A stretch of 44,768 nt of DNA from an uncultured Clostridia bacterium (lineage in GTDB: Bacteria > Bacillota > Clostridia > Christensenellales > UBA1242), in the NCBI GenBank assembly GCA_944380265.1, contig CALWGY010000004.1, positions 1 to 44,768 of the forward strand, given 5' to 3'. Of the stretch, positions 16,609 through 25,151 are shown one piece after another (position 1 is the stretch's first letter; each line of letters begins with the position of its first letter). Under the pieces are notes generated by a model. It worked only from the letters and a program-made list of their open reading frames with translations, did not search any database and was not told where the DNA came from. The translations under genes and the position numbers were made by a program.

Positions 16609-17478
16609 ATGTTTTTTAAATTAAAGAAAATTGTTAAAAATGGCAAGGTTCTAAAAAATGAACCGCTAAAAAATCACACAAGTTTTCGCATTGGCGGAAA
16701 GGCAAAGTTTGTTGTTATGCCAAGTAGTTTTGAAGAACTTATTAATTTGCTTATGTACTTAAACAAAAAAAATGTGAAGTATTATGTTTTAGGAAATGGC
16801 ACAAATGTTTTGGCAAGCGATAATGGGTTTAAGGGTGTTGTAATAAAACTAACACTGTTAAACCAAATTAGGCTTTACAAAACCTATTTGCAAGTTTTTT
16901 GTGGCGCAAGTTTAAGTGCTGTGTGCTTGTTTTTAAAGCAGCACGATTTGGGTGGTTTTGAAGATGCTTTTGGCATTCCTGGAACAATTGGTGGTGCAGT
17001 TAAAATGAATGCCAGTGCATACAATTTTGAAACTGGAAAACTTGTTTTGGGTGTTCTTGCAATTATTGATGGCACTGTTAAATACTTAAACCATGATGAA
17101 TGTGATTTTGGTTATAGGAAAAGTGCATTTAAAAATGCAATAATTTTAAGCGTTGACTTTGCTATAACAAAAGGTTGCAATGCAAAACGAATGGAAGAAG
17201 TTATTGCTTTGCGAAAAACCTTTCAACCCCTAAATTTGCCAAGTGCGGGCAGTGTGTTTAAAAGGGTAGATGGTGTGCCTGTTAGCAAAATGCTTGATGA
17301 GCTTGGCTATAAAGGAAAAAGTGTGGGTGGGGCAAAGGTTAGCGAAAAACATGCTGGTTTTATTGTTAATTTTAATAATGCAACAGAGCATGATGTTAAA
17401 AAATTAATTGCCGAAATTAAGGCAGAAGTTTATAAAACTAAGGGTATAATTTTGGAAGAAGAAATAAAATTTTTTTAA
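16609..17478 (+). CDS. murB: UDP-N-acetylenolpyruvoylglucosamine reductase
   Basis: A 289-residue FAD enzyme that reduces UDP-GlcNAc-enolpyruvate to UDP-MurNAc with NADPH. Motifs include NHTSFRIGGKA, LGNGTNVLASD (FAD binding), GIPGTIGGAVKMNASAY and LPSAGSVFKR with the catalytic Ser. ELGYKGKSVGGAKVSEKHAGFIVN and the terminal ILEEEI with the proton-relay Glu complete the set. The compact length fits the type II enzyme typical of Firmicutes. Expression may depend on the hairpin that covers its ribosome binding site. In many Firmicutes murB begins the neighbourhood leading to whiA, as here. Confidence 0.95.
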   Translation: MFFKLKKIVKNGKVLKNEPLKNHTSFRIGGKAKFVVMPSSFEELINLLMYLNKKNVKYYVLGNGTNVLASDNGFKGVVIKLTLLNQIRLYKTYLQVFCGASLSAVCLFLKQHDLGGFEDAFGIPGTIGGAVKMNASAYNFETGKLVLGVLAIIDGTVKYLNHDECDFGYRKSAFKNAIILSVDFAITKGCNAKRMEEVIALRKTFQPLNLPSAGSVFKRVDGVPVSKMLDELGYKGKSVGGAKVSEKHAGFIVNFNNATEHDVKKLIAEIKAEVYKTKGIILEEEIKFF

Positions 17479-17530
17479 TTTGTTTAGTTTTAACAATAAT
17501 TGTAAATTTGTTTTTTGAACATTAAAACTA

Positions 17531-17559
17531 TTTTGAAAAAAGGTTTATTGTGATATAAT
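17531..17559 (+). promoter_or_regulatory. Extended -10 promoter of the PHP-whiA-dnaE unit
   Basis: TGATATAAT is an extended -10. The -35 is poor: TTTTGA at 17 bp, or TTGAAA at 15 bp. A perfect 20-bp palindrome at 17574-17593 (ATTACATTTT and its complement), then six T, lies in the leader and might attenuate transcription. Confidence 0.55.
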
Positions 17560-17628
17560 TATTTTTAAGAATAATTACATTTTAAAATGTAATAGTTTTT
17601 TGTGTTTTAACACTTAAAAGGAAATTTT

Positions 17629-18387
17629 ATGAAGTTATTAGGAGATTATCACACTCACACAACTTTGTCTGATGGCCACAGTTTGTTGGAAGATAATGTT
17701 AAAAGTGCTGTTAACAAAGGCATTTTGCAACTTGCCATAACCGACCATTCGTTTTCACACATGGCTCATGGAATAACTAGAGAAAAATTTGAAGAACAAA
17801 AAAAAGAAATTAATGAACTAAAAAGCAAATATTCAAACATTCAAATTTTGCATGGTGTTGAAAGCAATTTAATGAGCCTTGAAGGCGATATTGATGTTAA
17901 GCAAAATGAGCGAGAAAATTTTGACATTTTGGTTGTAGGATATCATTACACATATAAGCCATTAAGTTTTAAAAACTTTTTTAATTTTTGGTTGCCAAGT
18001 GTTTTGCACATAACAACAAAAAAACGAGTTCAAAAAAACACAATGGCATACATTAATGCAATGCAAAAAAATGATATTGACATTTTGGCACACTTAAATT
18101 ATGGAATTAAGGTTGACCCTGTTCAAATTGCAAAGGTTGCAAAAGAAAAGGAAGTTTACATTGAACTTAATGCAAAGCATTTGGGTTTTTCCGACAAACA
18201 ACTGCTTGAAATGGTGGAAACAGGTGTTAAATTTATTATTGATTCCGATGCGCATTATTGCGAAAACATTGCAAAAAACAACATGGCATTTGCTGCCATT
18301 GAAAGGTTAAATATTCCTAAAACCCAAGTTGTTAACTTAAACGATTTTCCAAAATTTAAAAATTACAATAAGGACAAAAAGTATTAG
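17629..18387 (+). CDS. PHP-domain metal-dependent hydrolase
   Basis: A 252-residue PHP-fold protein. Metal ligands are visible in DYHTHTTLSDG (residues 5-15), ITDHSF, LHGVESNL, LAHLNYG and IDSDAHY. The family includes histidinol phosphatase and nucleotide or DNA-polymerase-associated phosphatases; the YcdX-like subgroup is closest by motif layout. The substrate is unknown. No histidine biosynthesis gene is nearby, which argues against histidinol phosphatase. Stand-alone PHP genes next to whiA are common in Clostridia. AAAAGGA precedes the ATG, and whiA follows after 11 bp. Confidence 0.88.
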   Translation: MKLLGDYHTHTTLSDGHSLLEDNVKSAVNKGILQLAITDHSFSHMAHGITREKFEEQKKEINELKSKYSNIQILHGVESNLMSLEGDIDVKQNERENFDILVVGYHYTYKPLSFKNFFNFWLPSVLHITTKKRVQKNTMAYINAMQKNDIDILAHLNYGIKVDPVQIAKVAKEKEVYIELNAKHLGFSDKQLLEMVETGVKFIIDSDAHYCENIAKNNMAFAAIERLNIPKTQVVNLNDFPKFKNYNKDKKY

Positions 18388-18398
18388 GGAGTAAAGTT

Positions 18399-19376
18399 AT
18401 GTCATTTGCACTTGATGCTAAAAAAGAAGTTTTAAAAGTTGAAATTAAAAGTGATTGCTGTGCAATTGCTTATTTAAGTGCGGTTATTAAAGGGGCTGGA
18501 CAACTATCATTATCAAATGGAAAAAATGTTATTTCCATTCACACCGACACACCAGAACTTTTTGATGTTGTTAACAGAATTGTTAAACAATATTATGGCG
18601 AAGAATGTTCGCTTTGTTTGGCAGAAGAAAATTTGGGTTTTAAAATTATAAAATATAAAATTACCATTCCAAGCACAGTTTCCGAACAAATTTTGTTCGA
18701 CTGCGGAATTTTGGAAAGAGATGAAACAAACAGCATTAGGCTAACCACTGGCATAAGTCCATTTATAATTCAGGAAGATTGTTGCAAAATTAGTTACATT
18801 AGGGGAGCATTTTTAAGTTGTGCAACAAGCAATATTGTTATTAAAAACTACGATAACGAAACAAAAAACAACAGCGGTTATCATTTTGAGTTTGTGTTTA
18901 ATTTTGAAGAAACCGCACAAGATTTTTGCAATTTGTTAAGTTATTTTAACATTCATGCAAAAACCACAATTAGAAAAAATAATCCGCTTGTGTACATTAA
19001 GGAATATCAAGTTATTTGTGATTTACTTGCATTGGTTGGGGCAAACAAGGCAGTGCTAGAACTTCAAAACGAAGCAGCAATTAGGGACCTTAGAAACAAT
19101 GTTAACAGGCAAACAAATTGTTTGAACGCAAACCTAAACAAAATGGTTCAGGCAAGTGTTAAGCAATTAAATGCAATTAACTTAATTAAGGACACAATTG
19201 GAATTGAAAGTTTAGATGAAAGTTTGCAAGAACTTTGTTTAATTAGAATGGCAAATCCAGATGAGCCACTAGAAAAATTAAGGTTGTTATATTCACAACC
19301 AGTTTCTAAAAGTGGAATTAACCACAGGTTTAATAAAATTTTAAAAATTGCAGAAGAAATTAAAAATAAAAAGTGA
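18399..19376 (+). CDS. whiA: WhiA-family DNA-binding regulator
   Basis: A 325-residue WhiA. The N-terminal half is the degenerate LAGLIDADG homing-endonuclease-like fold (AYLSAVIKGAGQLSLSNG, YIRGAFLSCATSN). The C-terminal domain has the conserved NRQTNCLNANLNKMVQAS stretch and the helix-turn-helix LRLLYSQPVSKSGINHRFNKI. WhiA controls sporulation in actinomycetes and cell division/chromosome segregation in Bacillus. Its usual companions rapZ and yvcK are absent here. The ribosome binding site is AGGGAG. It ends in TGA, showing the standard code, and dnaE starts 8 bp later. Confidence 0.95.
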   Translation: MSFALDAKKEVLKVEIKSDCCAIAYLSAVIKGAGQLSLSNGKNVISIHTDTPELFDVVNRIVKQYYGEECSLCLAEENLGFKIIKYKITIPSTVSEQILFDCGILERDETNSIRLTTGISPFIIQEDCCKISYIRGAFLSCATSNIVIKNYDNETKNNSGYHFEFVFNFEETAQDFCNLLSYFNIHAKTTIRKNNPLVYIKEYQVICDLLALVGANKAVLELQNEAAIRDLRNNVNRQTNCLNANLNKMVQASVKQLNAINLIKDTIGIESLDESLQELCLIRMANPDEPLEKLRLLYSQPVSKSGINHRFNKILKIAEEIKNKK

Positions 19377-19384
19377 GGGTAACA

Positions 19385-22300
19385 ATGAGCAACTTTGTAC
19401 ATTTGCATGTTCACACAGAATATAGTTTGTTAGATGGCGCAGCACGCATTAAAAAACTTGCAAAAGTTTGCAAGGAATATGGTATGCCTGCTGTGGCAAT
19501 AACTGACCACGGAAACATGTATGGTGCAGTTGCTTTTTTTGATGCTTGCGAAGATAATGGAATTAAAGCAATTTTTGGTTGTGAGTTTTATTGTTGTGAT
19601 GATTTAAGTGTTAAGCAGGGCAAAACAAAACTTAACCATTTAATTTTGCTTGCAAAAAACGAAGTGGGTTACCACAACTTGTGCAAACTTAACACAATTG
19701 CTTTTGAAAAAGGATATTATTACAAACCAAGAATTGACTTAAAGGCATTAAAGGAACACAGCGAAGGATTAATTTGTTTAAGTGCATGTGTTGCCGGCGA
19801 AGTTCCACAACTTATTTTGCAACGCAGGTTTGATGAAGCCAAACAACTTGTTTTGTGGTTTAAGGAAGTTTTTAAAGATGATTATTATCTTGAACTTCAA
19901 AACCATGGGCTTGAAGAACAACTTATTATTAACGAAAAACTTAGAGAATTTTCAAAAAAGCATGGCATTAAAACTGTTGCAACAAATGATGTGCATTACA
20001 TTTATCGTGATGACGCAGAAATGCAAGATGTTTTGATGTGTGTTGCAATGCAAAAAACATTGGACGACCCCGACAGAATGAAATTTCCTAACGATGAGTT
20101 TTATTTTAAAACCGCAGAAGAAATGGAACAAGCATTCCCTAACGACCACGAAGCAATTGAAACAACTCTTGAAATTGCAGATAAGTGCAATTTTAAATTA
20201 ACATATGGACACTATATGTATCCAAAATACACACCAGTTACGGGGCAACAACCAATTGATTATTTTAAAGATTTAATTGAGGCAGGATTAAAGAAAAAAT
20301 ATAAGCAAGAAACCCCAGAAATTAGGGAACGAATTAATTACGAAGTTGAAACCATTTCAAGGCTTGGGTATGTTGAATATTATTTAATTGTTTGGGACTA
20401 TATTAATGCTGCCCGACAAAAAGGCATTTCGGTTGGTCCAGGCAGGGGAAGTGGTGTTGGAAGTATTGTTGCATATTTAATGGGTATAACCGATGTTGAC
20501 CCAATTAGATATGGTCTGTTCTTTGAAAGGTTTTTAAACCCAGAAAGGGTTAGTGCACCCGACTTTGATATTGACTTTGAAGATTCACGCCGAAGCGAAG
20601 TTTTTGATTATGTTAAAGAAAAATATGGCGAAGACCGAGTTTGCAAAATTATAACCTTTGGAACAATGGCTGCAAAAAACGCATTAAAAGATGTTGCCAG
20701 AGTTTTGCGTGTTCCATATGCTGAAATTGACCGAGTTACAAAAGCAATTCCAAACAGTGTTAAAAGACCAAACATAATTCAAAAATGTTTTGGAATTAAC
20801 AGAAAACCTGATGAACCAGATGAAACTGTGCCTGAACTTGTTGAAATGTATAACACCAATCCAGACATTAAAAAGGTTGTTGACATTGCTTACAAAGTTG
20901 AAGACAACCCACGACAAACTGGTATTCATGCTTGCGGGGTTATTATTGGTGGCGATGTTTTGGACAAGCACATTCCACTTGCAAAAAACGGTGATATTAT
21001 AACCAGCCAATATGTGGGTGGTGAACTTGAACATTTAGGGCTACTAAAAATGGACTTTTTGGGGCTTAGAAACTTATCCGATATTAAGCAAGCAATTGAA
21101 CTTATTAAACAAAACCATGGTGTTGACATTAATTTTGATGAACTTGGAACAGATGATGAAAATGTTTATAAATTAATTTCAACCGGAAACACAAAAGCCA
21201 TTTTCCAAATTGAAAGTAGTGGCTTTCAAAAGTTTATGCGCGAACTTCAACCAACCTGCCTAGAAGATATTATTGCGGGTGTGTCACTTTACAGACCAGG
21301 TCCAATGGATAGCATTCCAACATTTGTTAGAAATAAACATTATCCAGATAAGATTTCTTATGTCAGCCCTGTTATGGAACCAATTTTGAACGTTACATAT
21401 GGCTGTATTGTTTATCAGGAACAAGTTATGAAAATTGTTCAGGAACTGGCGGGCTACACACTGGGCAGAGCAGACAGCGTTAGAAAAATGATGGGTAAGA
21501 AAAAACTTAAAGACTTACAAGCAGAACGTGAAGTGTTTTTGAATGGTTGCCCATCAATTAACGGAAAGCCGGCGGTTGATGGTGTTTTAAAACGTGGACT
21601 TGACAAAGATGTTGCAAACAAACTTTGGGATGAAATGGAAAAGTTTGGTTCCTACGCGTTTAACAAATCACACGCAGCAGCTTATGCTCACGTAACATAT
21701 CAAACAGCATATTTAAAAACATATTACGAACCAGAGTTTTTAACCAGCGTTTTAAACAACCGCATTACAAACATTGACGAAATTAAAAACTATGTAACCT
21801 ATGCAAAATCGGAAAAAATTAACATTTTGCCACCCGACATAAACAAATCGGAAACAATGTTTAGTTGCAACAAAAACGGCGAAATAAGGTTTGGTTTGGC
21901 GGCACTTAAAGGTGTTGGCATTAATGTTATTGACACCATAATTGCTGAAAGAAATGCAAATGGCGAATTTAAAAGCATTGTTGATTTTGTTAACAGATTT
22001 GACAGCACTGTGCTTAATAAACGTTGCCTTGAAAGTTTAATTTTAAGTGGTGCATTTGATTGCTTTAAAGTTAAACGTTCGCAACTAATGCAAGTTTATG
22101 CAACACTTTTAGACAGGGCAAACAACGATAGAAAAAACCGAGCACTTGGACAGTTTAGTTTGTTTGATTCTGTTTTAAAAACAGATGTTGTTAACAACAT
22201 AACTTATCCAAACATTCCAGAATTTGATGAACAAACCAAATTAAAACTTGAAAAAGAAGTTGTTGGGGTTTACATTTCTGGTCATCCACTTAGCAACTAT

Positions 22301-22912
22301 ACACACAAATTTAAGGAATTCAACCTAACTGCCGACATGTTGGAAGTTGACGAAAATGAAGAAGAACAACCTGATGATAACGAACAAGAAGATGTTGTTT
22401 ATGAAGGCTTAACCGATGGCATGGAAGTTACTTGTGGCGGAATTGTTGTGGAAATTAAAAAGTTGCTATCAAAGCGTGATAAAAAAGAAATGGCTTTTGC
22501 TAAGGTGGAAGACTTGTATGGAGTTATTGAACTTATGTTTTTCCCACAAGCCTACACAAAGTTTAAAAGCAAATTAACCTACGATTCACTTGTTACAATT
22601 CATGGCAAATTAAGCATTAGAAGTGGCGAAAAACCTGTTGTTATGGTTGATAATGTTATTCCTTGGGATTTAAACCAAAATGGCGGAGAAGAAAACAAAA
22701 TTTCAACATTATATTTAAAATATGATGTTAGCAACATTGCACTTCATGATGACATTTATAAAACATTAAAAAATTATGTAGGTGTTAGCCCAGTTGTGGT
22801 TGTGGACTTAAACAACAAGCCATTTAAACTTAACATAAAAGTTAACCCAAGCAGTTTTTTACTTAACGAACTTCACGCATATTTGCCTGATGAGTTTATA
22901 AAATTAAAATAA
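19385..22912 (+). CDS. dnaE: DNA polymerase III alpha subunit, DnaE type
   Basis: A 1175-residue replicative or lesion-handling polymerase. The N-terminal PHP domain starts FVHLHVHTEYSLLDG; the palm has PDFDIDFED (catalytic Asp near 393, 395, 397) and GPGRGSGVGS; the C-terminal OB fold lies around the VTCGGIVVEIKK segment. It lacks the 3'-5' exonuclease insertion of PolC. I chose the ATG at 19385 because GAGGG lies 5 nt before it; an in-frame GTG at 19373 overlaps whiA and lacks spacing for that site. In Firmicutes DnaE usually extends primers beside PolC, which is not in this window. The whiA-dnaE-pfkA order is conserved in Clostridia. Confidence 0.96.
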   Translation: MSNFVHLHVHTEYSLLDGAARIKKLAKVCKEYGMPAVAITDHGNMYGAVAFFDACEDNGIKAIFGCEFYCCDDLSVKQGKTKLNHLILLAKNEVGYHNLCKLNTIAFEKGYYYKPRIDLKALKEHSEGLICLSACVAGEVPQLILQRRFDEAKQLVLWFKEVFKDDYYLELQNHGLEEQLIINEKLREFSKKHGIKTVATNDVHYIYRDDAEMQDVLMCVAMQKTLDDPDRMKFPNDEFYFKTAEEMEQAFPNDHEAIETTLEIADKCNFKLTYGHYMYPKYTPVTGQQPIDYFKDLIEAGLKKKYKQETPEIRERINYEVETISRLGYVEYYLIVWDYINAARQKGISVGPGRGSGVGSIVAYLMGITDVDPIRYGLFFERFLNPERVSAPDFDIDFEDSRRSEVFDYVKEKYGEDRVCKIITFGTMAAKNALKDVARVLRVPYAEIDRVTKAIPNSVKRPNIIQKCFGINRKPDEPDETVPELVEMYNTNPDIKKVVDIAYKVEDNPRQTGIHACGVIIGGDVLDKHIPLAKNGDIITSQYVGGELEHLGLLKMDFLGLRNLSDIKQAIELIKQNHGVDINFDELGTDDENVYKLISTGNTKAIFQIESSGFQKFMRELQPTCLEDIIAGVSLYRPGPMDSIPTFVRNKHYPDKISYVSPVMEPILNVTYGCIVYQEQVMKIVQELAGYTLGRADSVRKMMGKKKLKDLQAEREVFLNGCPSINGKPAVDGVLKRGLDKDVANKLWDEMEKFGSYAFNKSHAAAYAHVTYQTAYLKTYYEPEFLTSVLNNRITNIDEIKNYVTYAKSEKINILPPDINKSETMFSCNKNGEIRFGLAALKGVGINVIDTIIAERNANGEFKSIVDFVNRFDSTVLNKRCLESLILSGAFDCFKVKRSQLMQVYATLLDRANNDRKNRALGQFSLFDSVLKTDVVNNITYPNIPEFDEQTKLKLEKEVVGVYISGHPLSNYTHKFKEFNLTADMLEVDENEEEQPDDNEQEDVVYEGLTDGMEVTCGGIVVEIKKLLSKRDKKEMAFAKVEDLYGVIELMFFPQAYTKFKSKLTYDSLVTIHGKLSIRSGEKPVVMVDNVIPWDLNQNGGEENKISTLYLKYDVSNIALHDDIYKTLKNYVGVSPVVVVDLNNKPFKLNIKVNPSSFLLNELHAYLPDEFIKLK

Positions 22913-22913
22913 T

Positions 22914-22941
22914 TTGTTTGTTTTAATTAAACAAATATGAT
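22914..22941 (+). promoter_or_regulatory. Candidate promoter of pfkA
   Basis: TTGTTT, 16 bp, TATGAT. It starts just after the dnaE stop and lies in an imperfect TTTGTTT/AAACAAA repeat. pfkA may also be read from dnaE, since no clear terminator separates them. Confidence 0.4.
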
Positions 22942-22992
22942 AAATTTTAAAATATAAAAATTAATTAAATATTAAAAAACAAGGATTTAAAA

Positions 22993-23961
22993 ATGATTAA
23001 AATTGCAGTTTTATGTAGTGGCGGAGATAGTCAAGGCATGAACACCTGTGTTCAAACAATTGTTAACATGGCATCTGTTCATGGCATTATGGTTATGGGA
23101 GTTAGACGTGGTTTTCAAGGATTAATTGAAGATGATTTGGTGGAACTAACCAGAGAAAGTGTTGAACATATTGGAAATTTGGGCGGTTGCTTTTTAAAAG
23201 TTTCGCGTTGCCCAGAATTTAAAACCCCAGAAGGCGTTAAAAAGGGTTATGATGTTCTTCTTAAAAACCGCATTGATTACTTAATTGTTATTGGTGGTGA
23301 TGGCAGTTACCGTGGAGCAATTGAACTTAGTGAATTGGGTGCAAAGGTTTTAACCATTCCGGGAACAATTGATAACGACTTATTTTACACCGATAGGTCA
23401 CTTGGGTTTGATACAGCAGTTAACAACGCAGTTAGGGCAATTGACAACATTCGCCAAACAATGGAAGCAAACAACAGGGGCTTAATTGTTGAAGTTATGG
23501 GCAGAAATTGTGGACATATTGCACTTAATGTGGGTGTTATTGTTGGTGCACATTCGTTGGCTGTAAGGGAAGTTAACACAACAATTGAAGACATTGTTTC
23601 CGATGTTAAACAATGCTTGCAAAAAGGAATTTTAAGTCCAATTGTTGTTGTTAGTGAAGCAGTTGATTATTCAATTGACGAAGTTAAAAAAGCCGTGGAA
23701 GAAAAATGCGGAATTGAATGCAGGTCAACAGTTATTGGATATTTGCAACGTGGTGGCGAACCAAGTGTTTTGGATCGTTTGTTTGCCATTCAGTTTGGAA
23801 TTAATGCCATTGAACTTATAACAAAATCGGTTTATAATGTTGCACTTGGTGTTAGAAACAACAACATTTTTTACATGAAACTTGAAGATGTTTATAATTT
23901 AGATGATGAGTTTAATAAACTACTTTATAGACAACTAAGAAACTTGCATAATTTAAAATAA
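22993..23961 (+). CDS. pfkA: 6-phosphofructokinase
   Basis: A 322-residue glycolytic enzyme converting fructose 6-phosphate to the 1,6-bisphosphate. GGDGS (101-105) and PGTIDND (123-129) mark the ATP-dependent type, and D127 is the catalytic base. EVMGRNCGHIAL (167-178) binds substrate. Departures from the norm are SGGDSQGMNTC instead of SGGDSPGMNAA near the ATP site, and Tyr250 where GHxQRGG normally has a His that contacts the fructose 6-phosphate phosphate. R244 and R253 on either side remain. Activity is likely but affinity may be altered. AAGGA precedes the ATG, and a good terminator follows. Confidence 0.93.
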   Translation: MIKIAVLCSGGDSQGMNTCVQTIVNMASVHGIMVMGVRRGFQGLIEDDLVELTRESVEHIGNLGGCFLKVSRCPEFKTPEGVKKGYDVLLKNRIDYLIVIGGDGSYRGAIELSELGAKVLTIPGTIDNDLFYTDRSLGFDTAVNNAVRAIDNIRQTMEANNRGLIVEVMGRNCGHIALNVGVIVGAHSLAVREVNTTIEDIVSDVKQCLQKGILSPIVVVSEAVDYSIDEVKKAVEEKCGIECRSTVIGYLQRGGEPSVLDRLFAIQFGINAIELITKSVYNVALGVRNNNIFYMKLEDVYNLDDEFNKLLYRQLRNLHNLK

Positions 23962-23990
23962 TTGTTAAATAAAAACAAAAAATAAGATTA

Positions 23991-24021
23991 AAAAAATGCA
24001 AACACTATGTTTGCATTTTTT
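23991..24021 (+). terminator. Terminator of pfkA
   Basis: AAATGCAAACA-CTA-TGTTTGCATTT with flanking A and T runs. It also lies 26 bp past the end of the converging minus-strand gene. Confidence 0.9.
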
Positions 24022-24046
24022 ATAAAATTTTGTTTAGAATTTTTAT

Positions 24047-24523
24047 TTAAAAATTGTTGTCATCATCATTATTGTTGTTTTGCTGTGGTGGCAAATATTG
24101 CCAGTTTTGAGGTTGTGCGTTTGGGTTAAAGTTGTTTGGCATTTGGTTTGGGGGAATATTATTATTATAATATTGTCCGTTTGGGTTTTGTGGTGGATAG
24201 TAATTTGTTGCACCATTAAAACCATTAAATCTGTTTGGATTATATTGCATTGATGCCTCAGTGTTTGCACTTTGTTTTTTGTTTTTTCCAATTAAAGATT
24301 TGTCGGTTGAGCGTTTTCCATCAATTTTAATTTTTCCTTTTCCTTTAATAAGTGCAAACACCAACCAAATTGAACTTAAACCAATTAAAGCATAAATAAT
24401 TCTGGAAAAAACATTTGCTTGCGAACCAAACAAGCCTGCAATAAAGTCATATTGCAAAACACCAATGCAAAACCAATTTATTGAGCCTAACAAAGTTAAC
24501 AAAAAACAAATTAACGAAATCAT
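24047..24523 (-). CDS. DUF378 membrane protein with Asn/Gln/Pro-rich tail
   Basis: A 158-residue protein. The first ~60 residues match the DUF378 (YuzA-like) pattern: LLTLLGSINWFCIGVLQYDFIAGLFG, then a second membrane helix with IIYALIGLSSIW. The function of that family is unknown. A basic stretch (KGKGKIKIDGKR) follows, then about 75 residues dominated by Asn, Gln and Pro, ending in Asp and Asn, with no fold expected. The tail should be cytoplasmic if the basic segment stays inside. AAAAGGAAA precedes the ATG. The gene stands alone. Confidence 0.8.
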   Translation of the reverse strand: MISLICFLLTLLGSINWFCIGVLQYDFIAGLFGSQANVFSRIIYALIGLSSIWLVFALIKGKGKIKIDGKRSTDKSLIGKNKKQSANTEASMQYNPNRFNGFNGATNYYPPQNPNGQYYNNNIPPNQMPNNFNPNAQPQNWQYLPPQQNNNNDDDNNF

Positions 24524-24577
24524 AATTTTTCCTTTTTTATTAGTATCAATAAATTGCTAAAATTTATGCACAAAACA

Positions 24578-24610
24578 AAAAAACCACACATAAAATTATG
24601 TATGGTTTAA
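24578..24610 (-). terminator. Terminator of the small unknown minus-strand gene
   Basis: AAACCAxACATA pairs with TATGTxTGGTTT and is followed on the minus strand by a T run. Confidence 0.7.
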
Positions 24611-24614
24611 AACA

Positions 24615-24866
24615 TTATCCAATATCTTCCAAAATTAGTTTGTCAAAATTTATGGATTCCACAAAGTCTTCTTTAAAAAATCTGGTTCTGTGGTAAACAG
24701 TGAAGTCAATTATGTGTTTATCTAAAATAACAGGGGTTGGAATGTCTAGTTTTTCAGCAATTTCTCTAACATATTCTTCAAAGTTATGGTAATCGTAATT
24801 AACACTTATTTCAGTGCTTTTAATTGTTTTAGAGTTAACAACAAGTTTTGCCCAAATTCTAATCAT
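24615..24866 (-). CDS. Small hypothetical protein
   Basis: An 83-residue soluble protein beginning MIRIWAKLVV. I chose the ATG at 24866 because AAGGA lies 7 nt upstream; in-frame Met codons farther up lack a site and overlap the promoter. It appears to have an alpha/beta composition with an acidic, amphipathic middle (YHNFEEYVREIAEKLDIP) and a His-containing VILDKHIIDF strand. No domain is recognised. It has a good divergent promoter back to back with the greA promoter, and its own terminator, so it is a genuine gene of unknown function. Confidence 0.7.
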   Translation of the reverse strand: MIRIWAKLVVNSKTIKSTEISVNYDYHNFEEYVREIAEKLDIPTPVILDKHIIDFTVYHRTRFFKEDFVESINFDKLILEDIG

Positions 24867-24896
24867 AATTAATCCTTTTACAAGTTGAATAATTAA

Positions 24897-24925
24897 AATA
24901 TACATCAAAAAAAAATATTAATCAA
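24897..24925 (-). promoter_or_regulatory. Promoter of the small unknown gene
   Basis: On the minus strand: TTGATT, 17 bp, TATATT. Its -35 lies 4 bp from the -35 of the divergent greA promoter. Confidence 0.6.
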
Positions 24926-24929
24926 CTGT

Positions 24930-24958
24930 TTGACAAACAACACTAAATTTACTATAAT
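24930..24958 (+). promoter_or_regulatory. Consensus promoter of the greA leader
   Basis: TTGACA, 17 bp, TATAAT, full consensus. The predicted start is near 24965, about 185 nt upstream of the greA ATG. Confidence 0.85.
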
Positions 24959-24976
24959 TATGCGGAAAAATGGAAG

Positions 24977-25019
24977 AGGGTGGAACCAAATTGGGTTCTA
25001 ACCTTTTTAATTTTTTCAA
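24977..25019 (+). promoter_or_regulatory. Terminator/attenuator in the greA leader
   Basis: AGGGTGGAACC pairs with GGTTCTAACCT around AAATTG (one mismatch, one G-U) and is followed by TTTTTAATTTTTT. It would end transcripts after about 55 nt unless read through. A 19-codon frame (ATG at 24970 to TAA at 25029) spans it, without a Shine-Dalgarno. GGGTGGAACC resembles a T-box core, but the other T-box parts are missing. Confidence 0.6.
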
Positions 25020-25151
25020 AAATACTTAAAATTTGTGCATAAATAATTAATAAATTTCATAGTAATTATGTTAATATGTTTTTTTTATTCATTATGCAAA
25101 AAACTAAAAATTTAAGGCTTAATTTTTAATAAATAATAGGAGGGAAAAATT

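Noticed and set aside
18399..19376. Mollicutes-like genetic code suggested by the very low GC
   Set aside because: whiA ends at TGA in the family position, Trp is read from TGG throughout, and endospore genes are present.
19373..19384. GTG start adding four residues to dnaE
   Set aside because: It overlaps the whiA stop and the GAGGG site is correctly spaced only for the ATG at 19385.
24970..25004. T-box-like GGGTGGAACC upstream of greA
   Set aside because: The T-box core needs more (ACCGCG, a specifier stem) and greA is not a T-box-regulated type of gene. The motif is better read as one arm of a terminator.
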